Shown here in pieces: positions 50,277 to 59,922 of a stretch of DNA of 64,000 nt; positions within the stretch are counted from its first letter, which is position 1; each line of letters begins with the position of its first letter. The notes beneath the pieces were generated by a model that ran no database searches, was not told the DNA's origin, and saw nothing but the letters and a program-made list of their open reading frames with translations. The translations under genes and the position numbers were made by a program. Source of the stretch: Rhodobacterales bacterium (lineage in GTDB: Bacteria > Pseudomonadota > Alphaproteobacteria > Rhodobacterales > Rhodobacteraceae); assembly GCA_002747035.1 (NCBI GenBank), contig PDRZ01000018.1:62001-126000 (forward strand), given 5' to 3'.

Positions 50277-51125
50277 TCACAGCCCGTGGCTGCGGTCATA
50301 GCCGTTCACGGCCGGGCTGCTCCACCCCGCGAGCGCCCCGTCGACCGGGGCGAACAGCTCGACCAGCAGCGGATGACAGGCGGCACGGTCCGAGGAATGC
50401 TCGGCCGAACAATCCCCGCCCGGACAGGCAGACAAGGCCCCCAGCACATCAATCTCGGCAAAGAACTCAAGATAGTCGCCGGGGCGCACGGGCGAGGCCT
50501 TCATGAAATACTGGCCCGTGTCGCGGGTGAAACCGGTACACATGAATACGTTCAGCACATCATGCACATGAGGTTCCGCCTCGGCCAGCGTCATGCCGGT
50601 TTCGGCGGCCAGCGCGCGGGTGAGGTTGGAATGACAGCAATGGTGATATTGCGTCCCTGACAACAGGGTGCCGGTATAAGGGTCACAGCGCGTACCGATC
50701 ACGTCATGAACCGAACCGCCATATTGGTCGATCCCGTACCAACCCAGCGTGTCGGTGGTGATCGTCGCCATGGGGCGCAGGGTCGGAAAGCTGCTCCACA
50801 TCCGTTCGCCCGTGGTCAGGTGCGTGCCATGCAGCGCGCGGGATTTGCCGGAATAGAACCGTTCAGACAGGTCATGGGCGTTCCAGAGATTGAGATCGCC
50901 GACCTGCGGCCCTTCGACCGACGAAATCCGAAAAAACTGCCCTGCGCTGGCACGAAAACAGGCGGCATCCCGGGCGGGCACCAGAACCTCGTCCACTTTT
51001 TCGGCCCCTGCTCTGGCCGACGCATATAACGCAAGGTCGGGTTTGGGCAGGGCGGTATTGGGATAGCAAATCACCGGCGCGATGGCGCGGCGGGCTGCGG
51101 CGTCCTTTGGGGGGGTGTCGGGCAT
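50277..51125 (-). CDS. DUF1989 urea-carboxylase-associated family protein
   Basis: This 282-residue protein is of the DUF1989 family (aminomethyltransferase-like fold), often annotated urea carboxylase-associated. Conserved pieces include GPQVGDLNLWNAHDLSERFYSGKSRALHGTHL, DVIGTRCDPYT, HHCCHSNL and HDVLNVFMCTGF. The clustered Cys and His residues could bind metal. Members near urea amidolyase genes are linked to guanidine or urea use; no urea carboxylase is present here, so the role is open. It lies 117 bases downstream of the FAD dehydrogenase, same strand. Confidence 0.85.
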   Translation of the reverse strand: MPDTPPKDAAARRAIAPVICYPNTALPKPDLALYASARAGAEKVDEVLVPARDAACFRASAGQFFRISSVEGPQVGDLNLWNAHDLSERFYSGKSRALHGTHLTTGERMWSSFPTLRPMATITTDTLGWYGIDQYGGSVHDVIGTRCDPYTGTLLSGTQYHHCCHSNLTRALAAETGMTLAEAEPHVHDVLNVFMCTGFTRDTGQYFMKASPVRPGDYLEFFAEIDVLGALSACPGGDCSAEHSSDRAACHPLLVELFAPVDGALAGWSSPAVNGYDRSHGL

Positions 51126-51242
51126 GGGGGGTCTCCTCGTCTTGCGCGGGTCATGGGGGGCGGCGTGACAAGGTTTGTCAAGATGGCAGGCGGACCCGGC
51201 CTGTTGGCCAGACGGTTTCTCCGGTCGCCTCGTGGGAACCGA

Positions 51243-52892
51243 TCAGGCGTTCTGACCAGCCGCCTTGCCGGAAAAGATACAGCCGCCCAGAAAGGTGCCT
51301 TCCAACGCATTATACCCGTGATAGCCGCCACCGCCGAAACCCGACACCTCGCCGGCGGCAAAAAGCCCTTCGAACACCGTGCCATCGGGGCGCAGCACGC
51401 GGGATTGCAGGTCTGTATGCAGGCCACCCAGCGATTTGCGGGTCAGGATGTTGAGCCGGACGGCAATCAATGGTCCCTTGGCAGGGTCCAGAATCCTGTG
51501 CGGTTTGGCCGTGCGCACCAGCCTGTCGCCGCGATAGTTACGGGCGGTATGGATAAACGACACCTGACTGTCCTTGGTAAAGGCATTGTCCATCTGCAAA
51601 TCGCGCGCCATGATCTGGGCGCGGATTTTGGCGGGGTCCAGCGGCGCGTCGGGCGTGATCGCATTCATGCCCGCAATCAGCGTCTCAAGCTCATCGGCGA
51701 CGACGAAATCTTCGCCATGCTGTTTAAAGGCCTCAACCGCGCGGGTCGCACCCTTTGAAAAGGTCCGTTCTTTCAACACTTCCAGCATCTTCCCCGACAC
51801 GAAATCAGGGTTCTGTTCCGAGCCCGAAAGCGCAAATTCCTTTTCGATGATTTTCTGGGTCAGCACGAACCAGCTGTGGTCATGCCCGGTCGACAGGATG
51901 CGTTTCAGCGTGGCGAGCGAGTCAAAACCGGGCAGGAAGGGGGCCTCCATCCGGTCCCCCAGCGCGTCGAACCACATGGAGGACGGCCCGGGCAAAACCC
52001 GGATGCCGTGATTGGGCCAGATCGGATCCCAATTGGACAGCCCTTCGGTGTAATGCCACATGCGGTCTTCGTTGATCGCCCCTGCCCCGGCGGATTTGGC
52101 GACCTGGGCCAGTTGGCCATCCACATAATCGGGCACCCCGGCCACCATGCGTTTGGGCGCGGGGCCAAGCCGCTCTGTCGGCCATTGGCGGCGCACCTGA
52201 TCATGATCCCCGCCAATCCCGCCGGTGGTGATGACGATACTGTCGGCCTCGTATTCGAATTGCCCCAGAACCTCGCGATTGGTCGAGGCCCCGCGCACCG
52301 CAGTGTCATCGGCGAGGATATCGCCGGTGACGCCCGTGGCGCGCCCATCGGTTTGCACCAGCCCGGTGACCTTGTGACGATGGCAAAAGATCAACCTGCC
52401 CGCCGCCGCGTGGTCGTGGGCAAACCGGGCATAGGGGGCCACGATACCCTCGCCCGCGCCCCAGGTGATATGAAAGCGTGGCACCGAATTGCCATGCCCG
52501 TGGGCCATGCCACCGCCCCGTTCGGCCCAGCCCACCACGGGGAACCAGCGCATCCCGATGGCGGCGAGATCTTCGCGCATCCGCCCGGCGGCATATTCCA
52601 GATAGGCCATGGCCACACGGCGCGGGTTTTCGTCTTCGGGGCGGTCAAATTGCGCCGAGCCGAGCCAGTCGCTGGTGGCCAGTTCCAGACTGTCGCGAAT
52701 GCCCATCCGGCGCTGTTCGGGCGTGTCGATCATGAACAGCCCGCCAAGGGACCAAAACGCCTGTCCCCCCAGAGATTGCGGGCCTTCCTGATCAATCAGG
52801 CGCACGGATCGCCCGCGCCCCACCGCCTCGTGCGCGGCGACAAGACCGGCCAATCCGCCGCCAATGATGATGATATCGGTTTTGTCCGCCAT
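51243..52892 (-). CDS. FAD-binding dehydrogenase (flavocytochrome c/ketosteroid-dehydrogenase-like)
   Basis: This 549-residue flavoprotein has the N-terminal dinucleotide fold DIIIIGGGLAGLVAAHEA (6-23) and a C-terminal FAD contact EGLFAAGEVSGFGGGGYHGYNALEGTFLGGCIFSG. Together they define the FAD_binding_2 family of fumarate reductase/3-ketosteroid dehydrogenase-like enzymes. The protein belongs to the group annotated simply as FAD-binding dehydrogenase, whose substrate is unknown. No signal peptide or haem motif is present. It may be co-transcribed with DUF1989. Repeat B copy 2 lies about 125 bases upstream of its start. Confidence 0.87.
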   Translation of the reverse strand: MADKTDIIIIGGGLAGLVAAHEAVGRGRSVRLIDQEGPQSLGGQAFWSLGGLFMIDTPEQRRMGIRDSLELATSDWLGSAQFDRPEDENPRRVAMAYLEYAAGRMREDLAAIGMRWFPVVGWAERGGGMAHGHGNSVPRFHITWGAGEGIVAPYARFAHDHAAAGRLIFCHRHKVTGLVQTDGRATGVTGDILADDTAVRGASTNREVLGQFEYEADSIVITTGGIGGDHDQVRRQWPTERLGPAPKRMVAGVPDYVDGQLAQVAKSAGAGAINEDRMWHYTEGLSNWDPIWPNHGIRVLPGPSSMWFDALGDRMEAPFLPGFDSLATLKRILSTGHDHSWFVLTQKIIEKEFALSGSEQNPDFVSGKMLEVLKERTFSKGATRAVEAFKQHGEDFVVADELETLIAGMNAITPDAPLDPAKIRAQIMARDLQMDNAFTKDSQVSFIHTARNYRGDRLVRTAKPHRILDPAKGPLIAVRLNILTRKSLGGLHTDLQSRVLRPDGTVFEGLFAAGEVSGFGGGGYHGYNALEGTFLGGCIFSGKAAGQNA

Positions 52893-53015
52893 ACCCGCGC
52901 GCCCCTATGCCCTGTGCCGAACCTGTTTGGGTTCAGGCAAGCATAGCGCGCCGGACGTCAGGGCACGCATTTGACGTAACGTCGAAGAAGAAGCGGGATG
53001 CAGGGTCGACCGCAC

Positions 53016-53126
53016 GAGGTATAGCTGACGGGCGTGGATTTTGATCCCAAAACCCACAAAGCATCCGCGTAATATCAGGGACTTATAGCCAAAAGGCCCA
53101 ATCAGAACTGTGTCGTGTGGCTATAT
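53016..53126. repeat. Dispersed repeat family B, copy 2
   Basis: This 111-base copy starts GAGGTATAGCTGACGGG and ends GTGTGGCTATAT, the same orientation as 58875-58995. It has GTGGATTTTGATCCCAAA near one end and a TATAGCCAAAAG...GTGGCTATA hairpin at the other. It lies between the FAD dehydrogenase and a 50-aa gene. Confidence 0.9.
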
Positions 53127-53181
53127 CGCGACCGCCCCGGAAAGGTGCCCCGTCATGAACAGGTCAGGACGGGGCCGATGA

Positions 53182-53334
53182 TCAGGCGGCGGCCTTCACA
53201 TATTCATAATAGCCTTCCTCACCCTCGCCTGCCTGGGCACGGGGCGGGGTGGTTTCAGAGGGCGTATAGTACGACCAAGCCTGTTCCAGATGTTGCAGAG
53301 CCTTGGCAGCGATTTCTTTTTGCGAGTTCGACAT
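53182..53334 (-). CDS. Small acidic/aromatic protein (50 aa)
   Basis: This 50-residue ORF starts MSNSQKEIAAKALQHLEQAW, a likely amphipathic helix. It continues with SYYTPSETTPPRAQ and a Gly/Glu/Tyr-rich end EGYYEYVKAAA. TGGAGA precedes the ATG at 53334 at good spacing. I recall similar short proteins in roseobacters but know no function. A longer in-frame start at 53427 has no support. It stands alone between repeat B and the GNAT gene. Confidence 0.6.
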   Translation of the reverse strand: MSNSQKEIAAKALQHLEQAWSYYTPSETTPPRAQAGEGEEGYYEYVKAAA

Positions 53335-53507
53335 TGCGGTCTCCACTGATATGTCAGAACTCCTCCCGTGGGGGAACATATAGTGGAAAAAACTCTTTTG
53401 CACCCGCTGCGCACGCAGACCAGCCATGCAACAGGGGCAATTTTCCCTACGTCACCCAAGTGTGGGCACAAGTGACAGAAGAACACGCGGTACCAGGGCG
53501 GATGAGT

Positions 53508-53522
53508 GCGGAAACGCTTTAA
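53508..53522. repeat. Palindromic repeat, family C, half copy
   Basis: GCGGAAACGCTTTAA matches one arm of the copies at 266-320 and 25170-25220 (read TTAAAGCGTTTCCGC on the minus strand). The partner arm is missing. Its TTAAAG supplies the stop codon of the GNAT gene. Confidence 0.65.
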
Positions 53523-54010
53523 CCCGATTGCCCAAATGCCGACGGGTAGGTCAGCGTGACCTCTGGTGCCTGTTCTCCCGGGCCAGCCAGCAGGGTGTGG
53601 GAAATCGGATAGGGCGAGGTCATCCGCGCCGCACGGGCATGGGAAAATCCGGCCTTTTCATAGAATCCCGGCTCTCCCAGTACAACAACATGCGCCCTGG
53701 CCAGCCGGGCCCATTCTGTCAATTGACCGATCATGCGTCTGCCATGCCCCTGACCCTGGTAATCGGGGTGGATGGCGACGGGGGCAAGGCAAAGCCACCC
53801 CTTGGGGGATTTCATATGCGAAAGCGCGTAATAACCGATGATCCGCTCCCCCAGCGGCAAGACCTGTTCTCCGGCCATGTCGCCCTGTTTGCGCAAATGA
53901 CGCACCAGTGCCGCCTGGTCATTTCCACGAAACGCTTTTTGCAAAAGCTGTTCCACGGCGGTTTCTTCACCGGGGTGGAGTTCGCGAATGAAATCTGGGG
54001 ATTGGGGCAT
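53519..54010 (-). CDS. GNAT-family N-acetyltransferase
   Basis: This 163-residue acetyltransferase has LAPVAIHPDYQGQGHGRRMIGQL (beta4 and the acetyl-CoA loop Q/RxxGxG/A) and VVVLGEPGFYEKAGF, typical of the YhbS-like group. The substrate is unknown. I chose the ATG at 54010; the in-frame extension to 54292 covers a terminator and is not used. The stop codon falls inside a half palindromic repeat, so the native C-terminus may have been altered when the repeat arrived, though the fold appears complete. Confidence 0.85.
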   Translation of the reverse strand: MPQSPDFIRELHPGEETAVEQLLQKAFRGNDQAALVRHLRKQGDMAGEQVLPLGERIIGYYALSHMKSPKGWLCLAPVAIHPDYQGQGHGRRMIGQLTEWARLARAHVVVLGEPGFYEKAGFSHARAARMTSPYPISHTLLAGPGEQAPEVTLTYPSAFGQSG

Positions 54011-54348
54011 GGGTCGGTTCCGGGGTCTTTGTGGGCGTTGGAGGCGTTGGGGGGTCGCGTCACCATAGAAGGGTTCGGGAATAAGGGAAGAGAGCAACGG
54101 GATGAGGAGGTAAACCGCGCAGTCGCCGTCCCACAGGAACGTAAACAAGACCCGTTGAACAAGAAACCAGTGAACACGAAAAAGGGCCGCCTCGGTGGAG
54201 CGGCCCTTTCTTGATCTTTGTGACGATCTGACCCTTTCGACATGCGCGCGATGCGCGCCGGTCTGTCGGGTAACGAAGCTCCTGGCATTCACCCCATGGG
54301 GGTGAACACCTATCGCCTGACGGTCAATTTCCCTTTGGGAAACTAACC
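54011..54348. other. Intergenic region between groEL and the GNAT gene
   Basis: This 338-base gap holds the groESL terminator (54181-54209) and a short hairpin, TTCACCCC/GGGGTGAA, at 54288-54306 between the groEL stop and the terminator. No gene is seen. Confidence 0.6.
54181..54209 (-). terminator. Terminator of the groESL operon
   Basis: AAAGGGCCGC and GCGGCCCTTT form a perfect 10-bp stem with a 9-base loop. Read on the minus strand, the right arm runs into a five-T tract. It is about 140 bases beyond the groEL stop. Confidence 0.8.
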
Positions 54349-56013
<1,665 letters not shown>

Positions 56014-56046
56014 TCAGATTTTTGGTGACAGAAATGGGTTCGGCAA

Positions 56047-56334
56047 TCAGCCGATGATGCCCATGATGTCGGATTCTTTCATGATCAGCAGCTCTTCACC
56101 GTCCAGGGTGATTTCGGTGCCGGACCATTTGCCGAACAGGATCTTGTCGCCTTCCTTGACGTCCATCGGAATCCGGTCGCCATCATCGTCACGCGCACCG
56201 GCGCCCACGGCAACAACCACGCCTTCGGCGGGTTTTTCTTTTGCGCTATCGGGAATGATCAGCCCGCCTGCGGTTTTCTCTTCGCTTTCAACGCGGCGAA
56301 CGACCACGCGGTCATGAAGCGGTGTAAATGCCAT
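56047..56334 (-). CDS. groES: 10 kDa co-chaperonin GroES
   Basis: This lid of the GroEL chamber has 95 residues, the standard length. It starts [33 protein letters not shown], which includes the mobile loop, and ends [11 protein letters not shown]. It is the first gene of the groESL operon, with AAGGAGCC ribosome-binding sequence ahead of its start. Transcription probably comes from the promoter at 56436-56464 and is repressed through the CIRCE element by HrcA. Confidence 0.98.
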   Translation of the reverse strand: MAFTPLHDRVVVRRVESEEKTAGGLIIPDSAKEKPAEGVVVAVGAGARDDDGDRIPMDVKEGDKILFGKWSGTEITLDGEELLIMKESDIMGIIG

Positions 56335-56401
56335 CCTTGAGGCTCCTTAAGCTCAAAGTTTCTCACAAAGGACCCCTGTGCCCAATGGCACCCCGGGGCC
56401 G

Positions 56402-56428
56402 CTATCACTCATTCGGTTCGAGTGCTAA
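56402..56428 (-). promoter_or_regulatory. CIRCE operator (HrcA) of groESL
   Basis: On the minus strand TTAGCACTC-N9-GAGTGATAG matches the CIRCE consensus TTAGCACTC-N9-GAGTGCTAA with two differences in the second arm. It lies directly downstream of a good promoter and 68 bases before the groES start. HrcA itself is not in the window. The 358-base gap up to the TraB/GumN-like gene has no further gene. Confidence 0.92.
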
Positions 56429-56435
56429 CGACGCA

Positions 56436-56464
56436 TAGCTAAGGAGCCGGTGCGGGTGAGTCAA
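56436..56464 (-). promoter_or_regulatory. groESL promoter
   Basis: On the minus strand TTGACT (-35, 56464-56459) and TAGCTA (-10, 56441-56436) are 17 bases apart. The CIRCE dyad begins 7 bases further on, so it would cover the transcription start. Confidence 0.7.
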
Positions 56465-56692
56465 GCAAGGGGTGGAGAAAATTTTACCCGGACGAACCGG
56501 GATCTGCGGTGCGGTGGAGCCTGTTGGGGGTGGGGATCGCTCGAGTGCGGCGGGTGCGGAAGCCGCGCAAACGGGTTTGAGTGACGCATTTGCGCAGGGC
56601 TGGACCCGGCGCTCATCTGTCAGGGCATTGCCTTTGCCCCGGCTTGCGGGCAAAGCTGGGGTCACGGTTTTTGCTACTCATAGGTGTTCGTG

Positions 56693-57715
56693 ATGGGACT
56701 GCGCGCGTTTCTTTTGACCTTGCTGCTGGGGCTGACTGGGCTGAACCTGCCCGGTGCGGCCCGCGCCCAGTGCCAGGGGCGCGACCTGTTGCCCGATATG
56801 GCCCCCGACGCGCGTGCCGCCCTGCAAGCCCGCGCCGAAAAGGTGCCCTATGGCACCGGGCTATTGTGGCGCGCCACGCGGAGCGAAGCCGACGGCGCGC
56901 GCACAGTGCTGACCATATTCGGCAGCTATCATCTGCATCACGCCCGGACACAGGCGCATTTCGAACTGTTGCGTCCGATTGGCGAAGCCGCCGACGTTGC
57001 GTGGTTCGAGATGAACGCAACCGACATGGCCACGTTTGAACGCGAGGCGGCGCAGAACCCCGCGGTCTTGTTCCGCAACGAAGGCCCCACCCTGCCCGAA
57101 CAGCTGTCCGAAGCAGATTGGCAGCTTGTACGCGAAAAGATGGCGGCGCGGGGGTTTCCCGGCTTTCTGACCGCGAAGATGAAACCGATTTTCGTGTCGA
57201 TGATGCTGGGCCTGTCGCCCTGTCAGATGCGTGCCATGCAGGACCCCGACAAAAAGGGGATCGACGATGTGCTGGCCCGGCATTTCGAAGGGGCAGGAAA
57301 GGACACGCGGTCCCTGGAACATTACCTTACCGCGCTGTCGGTGATGGACGGGGTGTCCCATAAGGATCAGATCGACATGCTGCGCCTGTCGCTTTACCTT
57401 CCACAGGACCCGGACGACATTCTTGAAACCATGTACCGCGCCTATCTGCGCGAAGAAATCGCGGTGTTCTGGGAATATGGTCGGTACCTGTCGCTGGCCC
57501 ATGGGGGCGACGGGGTGGAAGAGGATTTCGCGCAGCTCGAAGACCTGCTTCTGAGCCGACGCAACCGGGCCTGGGTTGATCTTTTGCTGCGTGACGCGGT
57601 GGGGGGCACCCATTTTTTGACCTTTGGTGCGGCGCATCTGATCGGGGAAAACGGGGTTCTGGCGCTGCTTCGGGGCGCGGGGTTCACGATCGAACGGATG
57701 CCTCTGGGCACATGA
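56693..57715 (+). CDS. TraB/GumN family exported protein
   Basis: This 340-residue protein has a signal peptide (FLLTLLLGLTGLNLPGAARAQ). A TraB/GumN-type domain of the Tiki-like superfamily follows, with GSYHLHHARTQAHFELL near the N-terminus and a C-terminal FLTFGAAHLIGENGVLALLRGAGF. The conserved GxxH motifs could bind metal. Family functions are mostly unknown, and Tiki proteins are metalloproteases. I chose the ATG at 56693; two GTG codons lie just upstream. It is distantly related in fold to the ChaN-like protein at 10.2 kb. The downstream hydrolase is 120 bases away. Confidence 0.83.
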   Translation: MGLRAFLLTLLLGLTGLNLPGAARAQCQGRDLLPDMAPDARAALQARAEKVPYGTGLLWRATRSEADGARTVLTIFGSYHLHHARTQAHFELLRPIGEAADVAWFEMNATDMATFEREAAQNPAVLFRNEGPTLPEQLSEADWQLVREKMAARGFPGFLTAKMKPIFVSMMLGLSPCQMRAMQDPDKKGIDDVLARHFEGAGKDTRSLEHYLTALSVMDGVSHKDQIDMLRLSLYLPQDPDDILETMYRAYLREEIAVFWEYGRYLSLAHGGDGVEEDFAQLEDLLLSRRNRAWVDLLLRDAVGGTHFLTFGAAHLIGENGVLALLRGAGFTIERMPLGT

Positions 57716-57835
57716 GCGCAGGAAAGGTTGAGGAATCGGCGCACGGGGTGTTTGCCAGAGGGCAGTGTCACGGGCCGGATTGAGCCGGTCATTGAGCCAC
57801 CCCGGGCGGAAAAGCCCGCGTGGAAAGGGATTACC

Positions 57836-58717
57836 ATGCAAATAAAATGCAACGGCATCACTCTTGAGGTCGAAGACCACGGCGATCCGGCGCATCCGGC
57901 GCTGATCCTGATCCGGGGGCTGGGCACCCAACTGGTCCATTGGCCGGGCAATTTCATCCAGGGTTTCGTGAAGGCCGGGTTTCGCACCGTGGTGTTTGAC
58001 AACCGCGACGTGGGTCTGTCCGCCCGCTGTCCGGTCAACGGGGTGAACAGCGACCCACGGGCGATCACTGATGCGGTTCTGGCGGGGGAAATACCCCGGG
58101 CGGCCTATACGCTGGAGGATATGGCCGCGGATGTGGTTGGGATGCTGGATACGCTGGGGATTGAACGCGCCCATGTGTTCGGCATCTCGATGGGCGGGAC
58201 GATTGCCCAGATATTGGCGCTGAACCACGCCGAGAGGGTGATCACCGACACGATTGTGATGACCGCCTGTCGCCCACTGTTTGACCCGGCCCATGCGGGT
58301 GAGATCCTGCCCCGCCTGCTGGCCTGGCCCGAAACGCTGGACGAGGCGCAGGACAACTGGGTCGCCGGCCATGCCTCGTTCGGATCGCCGGGATATCCGA
58401 TGGCCGAAGCCGATATCCGCGCCGAAGCCCGCGCGGCCTTTGCCCGCGGATCAGATGCGGAGGGCGTGAACCGGCAATTGCTGGCAATCCTGCACGGGGC
58501 AGATCGGCGCGAGGCGTTGCGGGCGGTGGACATGCCGTGCCTGATCATCCACGGCGTGGACGACACGTTGATTCCGGTCGAGATGGGGGCAGAAATCGCG
58601 GACTGTATCCCCGGATCGGAATACCATGCGATCAAGGGCATGGGGCATATCATCACGCCGCTTCTGGCCCCGGAAATCGTGTCGCTCGTGGCAGATTTCA
58701 TACGGCGCAACGGTTAA
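57836..58717 (+). CDS. Alpha/beta hydrolase
   Basis: This 293-residue alpha/beta-hydrolase has nucleophile elbow GISMGG (Ser), acid in IIHGVDDTLIP, and base in GMGHIITP. The N-terminus IKCNGITLEVEDHGDPAHPALILIRGLGTQ is typical of esterase/aclacinomycin methylesterase-like proteins. No signal peptide is seen and the substrate is unknown. GAAAGGGA precedes the ATG at 57836. It is in the same direction as the TraB/GumN-like gene. Confidence 0.88.
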   Translation: MQIKCNGITLEVEDHGDPAHPALILIRGLGTQLVHWPGNFIQGFVKAGFRTVVFDNRDVGLSARCPVNGVNSDPRAITDAVLAGEIPRAAYTLEDMAADVVGMLDTLGIERAHVFGISMGGTIAQILALNHAERVITDTIVMTACRPLFDPAHAGEILPRLLAWPETLDEAQDNWVAGHASFGSPGYPMAEADIRAEARAAFARGSDAEGVNRQLLAILHGADRREALRAVDMPCLIIHGVDDTLIPVEMGAEIADCIPGSEYHAIKGMGHIITPLLAPEIVSLVADFIRRNG

Positions 58718-58746
58718 ACCGACGCCGGGTTGGCGCAGGGGAGCCA

Positions 58747-58887
58747 ATGAGGGTTGCACATGTGGTTTCGTCGCCCATCGGGCACCGACCGGGACCGTTT
58801 GAGCAACTTGACCAAACGCCCCATTTCCCGACCCCCGATCGAAGCCTTGCGACGGGCTTTGCCCATTGGATCGCGAGGTATAGCTGA
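58747..58887 (+). other. Possible truncated ORF ending in repeat B
   Basis: After a GGGGAG site the ATG at 58747 opens 46 codons (starting MRVAHVVSSPIGHRPGPFEQ, ending FAHWIARYS). The stop and last three residues come from repeat B. It may be the front of a gene cut by the repeat, or chance coding. I do not recognise it. Confidence 0.25.
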
Positions 58888-58995
58888 CAGGAGTGGATTT
58901 TGATCCCAAACTCCACGAAGCATCAGCGTAAAATCAGAGACTTTCAGAGACTTATAGCCAAAAGGCACAATCACGATTGTGTCGTTTGGCTATAT
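58875..58995. repeat. Dispersed repeat family B, copy 3
   Basis: This 121-base copy runs from GAGGTATAGCTGACAGG to GTTTGGCTATAT. It is 10 bases longer than the copy at 53016-53126 because TTTCAGAGAC is duplicated in tandem. The ATAGCCAAA...CACAATC/GATTGTG...TTTGGCTAT hairpin is best preserved here. Confidence 0.9.
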
Positions 58996-59040
58996 TTCGC
59001 TGCGCTCGGCCCGGCACCACTCTGCCACGTGGGACACCCG

Positions 59041-59097
59041 GAAAAGCCCCCGGCAAGGTCGGGGTGGGTGGGTGGGCGACCTTGCCGGGGGCTTTTC
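59041..59097 (-). terminator. 21-bp hairpin with a four-tract G-quadruplex loop
   Basis: Perfect 21-base arms (59041-59061 and 59077-59097) enclose exactly GGGTGGGTGGGTGGG on the plus strand. The hairpin starts 5 bases after the DUF2161 stop and its outer arm ends in AAAAG/CTTTT. It is the likely terminator of that gene; the template strand carries the G-rich loop. Confidence 0.85.
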
Positions 59098-59102
59098 TCA
59101 GG

Positions 59103-59768
59103 TCAGAGCGCCGCGTCTGCGATTTCGCTTCGTCCATGATCGCTTAGTGCATAGATTCCCTTTTCCACCCGCATGAACCAACCGTAATGATTGTCTGCCA
59201 TCATGCGCGTTGCACGGGTCACGCCGGTCTCGCGCGCGACCACCGCCCCTTTGGAAGGGCCTTCGCAGGCCAGATATTCGGCGCATTTGACCGCGTCCTG
59301 GCGATAGGCTGTCACGATGATGTCGCGCGCCATTCCGCCCTTGTTCGGATCGCCCCTGCGCCCCGCAAATTCCTTTAACAACGCCGTCTTGTGTCGTCTG
59401 GACTTGCGCGGCTGAAACGGCACCGGATCGCAATGGGCCTGTACCTGCCCATCCGCCAGCCGCACCGACAGCACCCCGATCCCCAACCGTTTGCACAGGC
59501 CGACATTGCCCTTGAATGCACGCCAGCCCGCCTTTCCTTTCCACCGGGGCACCGCCACATAAACCGTATCGCTGACCCGTTGACGCGCCACCGCCTGTTG
59601 CAGCAGGGTCAGCGAAAACCCGAGCTTGAGTTCGACGATCAGCGGGTCATCGCCATCCCGCACCGCCACCACGTCGGCGGCCCCCACCTCTCCCTTAACC
59701 TCATATCCCTGCCCCAGCAGGAAGGCCTTTACCGGCGCATAAAGATCAGTTTCCGAGATACGTGTCAT
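59103..59768 (-). CDS. DUF2161 family PD-(D/E)xK-type protein
   Basis: This 221-residue protein is of DUF2161, described as putative PD-(D/E)xK-type phosphodiesterases. The nuclease-like core is ADVVAVRDGDDPLIVELK, with D32, E46 and K48 in the usual arrangement. A basic stretch (RKSRRHKT) follows, then a C-terminal region resembling a winged-helix (EGPSKGAVVARETGVTRATRMM). Both features fit DNA or nucleic-acid processing. No methylase or other defence gene is adjacent, so I do not propose a restriction system. It is divergent from ppaC with a 154-base gap. Confidence 0.82.
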   Translation of the reverse strand: MTRISETDLYAPVKAFLLGQGYEVKGEVGAADVVAVRDGDDPLIVELKLGFSLTLLQQAVARQRVSDTVYVAVPRWKGKAGWRAFKGNVGLCKRLGIGVLSVRLADGQVQAHCDPVPFQPRKSRRHKTALLKEFAGRRGDPNKGGMARDIIVTAYRQDAVKCAEYLACEGPSKGAVVARETGVTRATRMMADNHYGWFMRVEKGIYALSDHGRSEIADAAL

Positions 59769-59922
59769 CGCCCCAGCCTAGCCGCTTGCTCCGCACTTGA
59801 AAACCTCTGTCCACCCGCCACGCCGCAGCGCGGCAAAATGGCCGGTGCAAGCAGAGGTGACAAGCCCGCCCACCCGCTCTATAAGCCCCCAAAACCGCTT
59901 TTATTCACAGGAATGACACATC

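Noticed and set aside
51876-52946. 356-codon frame antisense to the FAD dehydrogenase
   Set aside because: Shadow frame; the minus-strand flavoprotein is unambiguous.
59103-59768. DUF2161 gene as part of a restriction or defence island
   Set aside because: Neighbours are a pyrophosphatase and repeats; no methylase, toxin or other defence genes are nearby.
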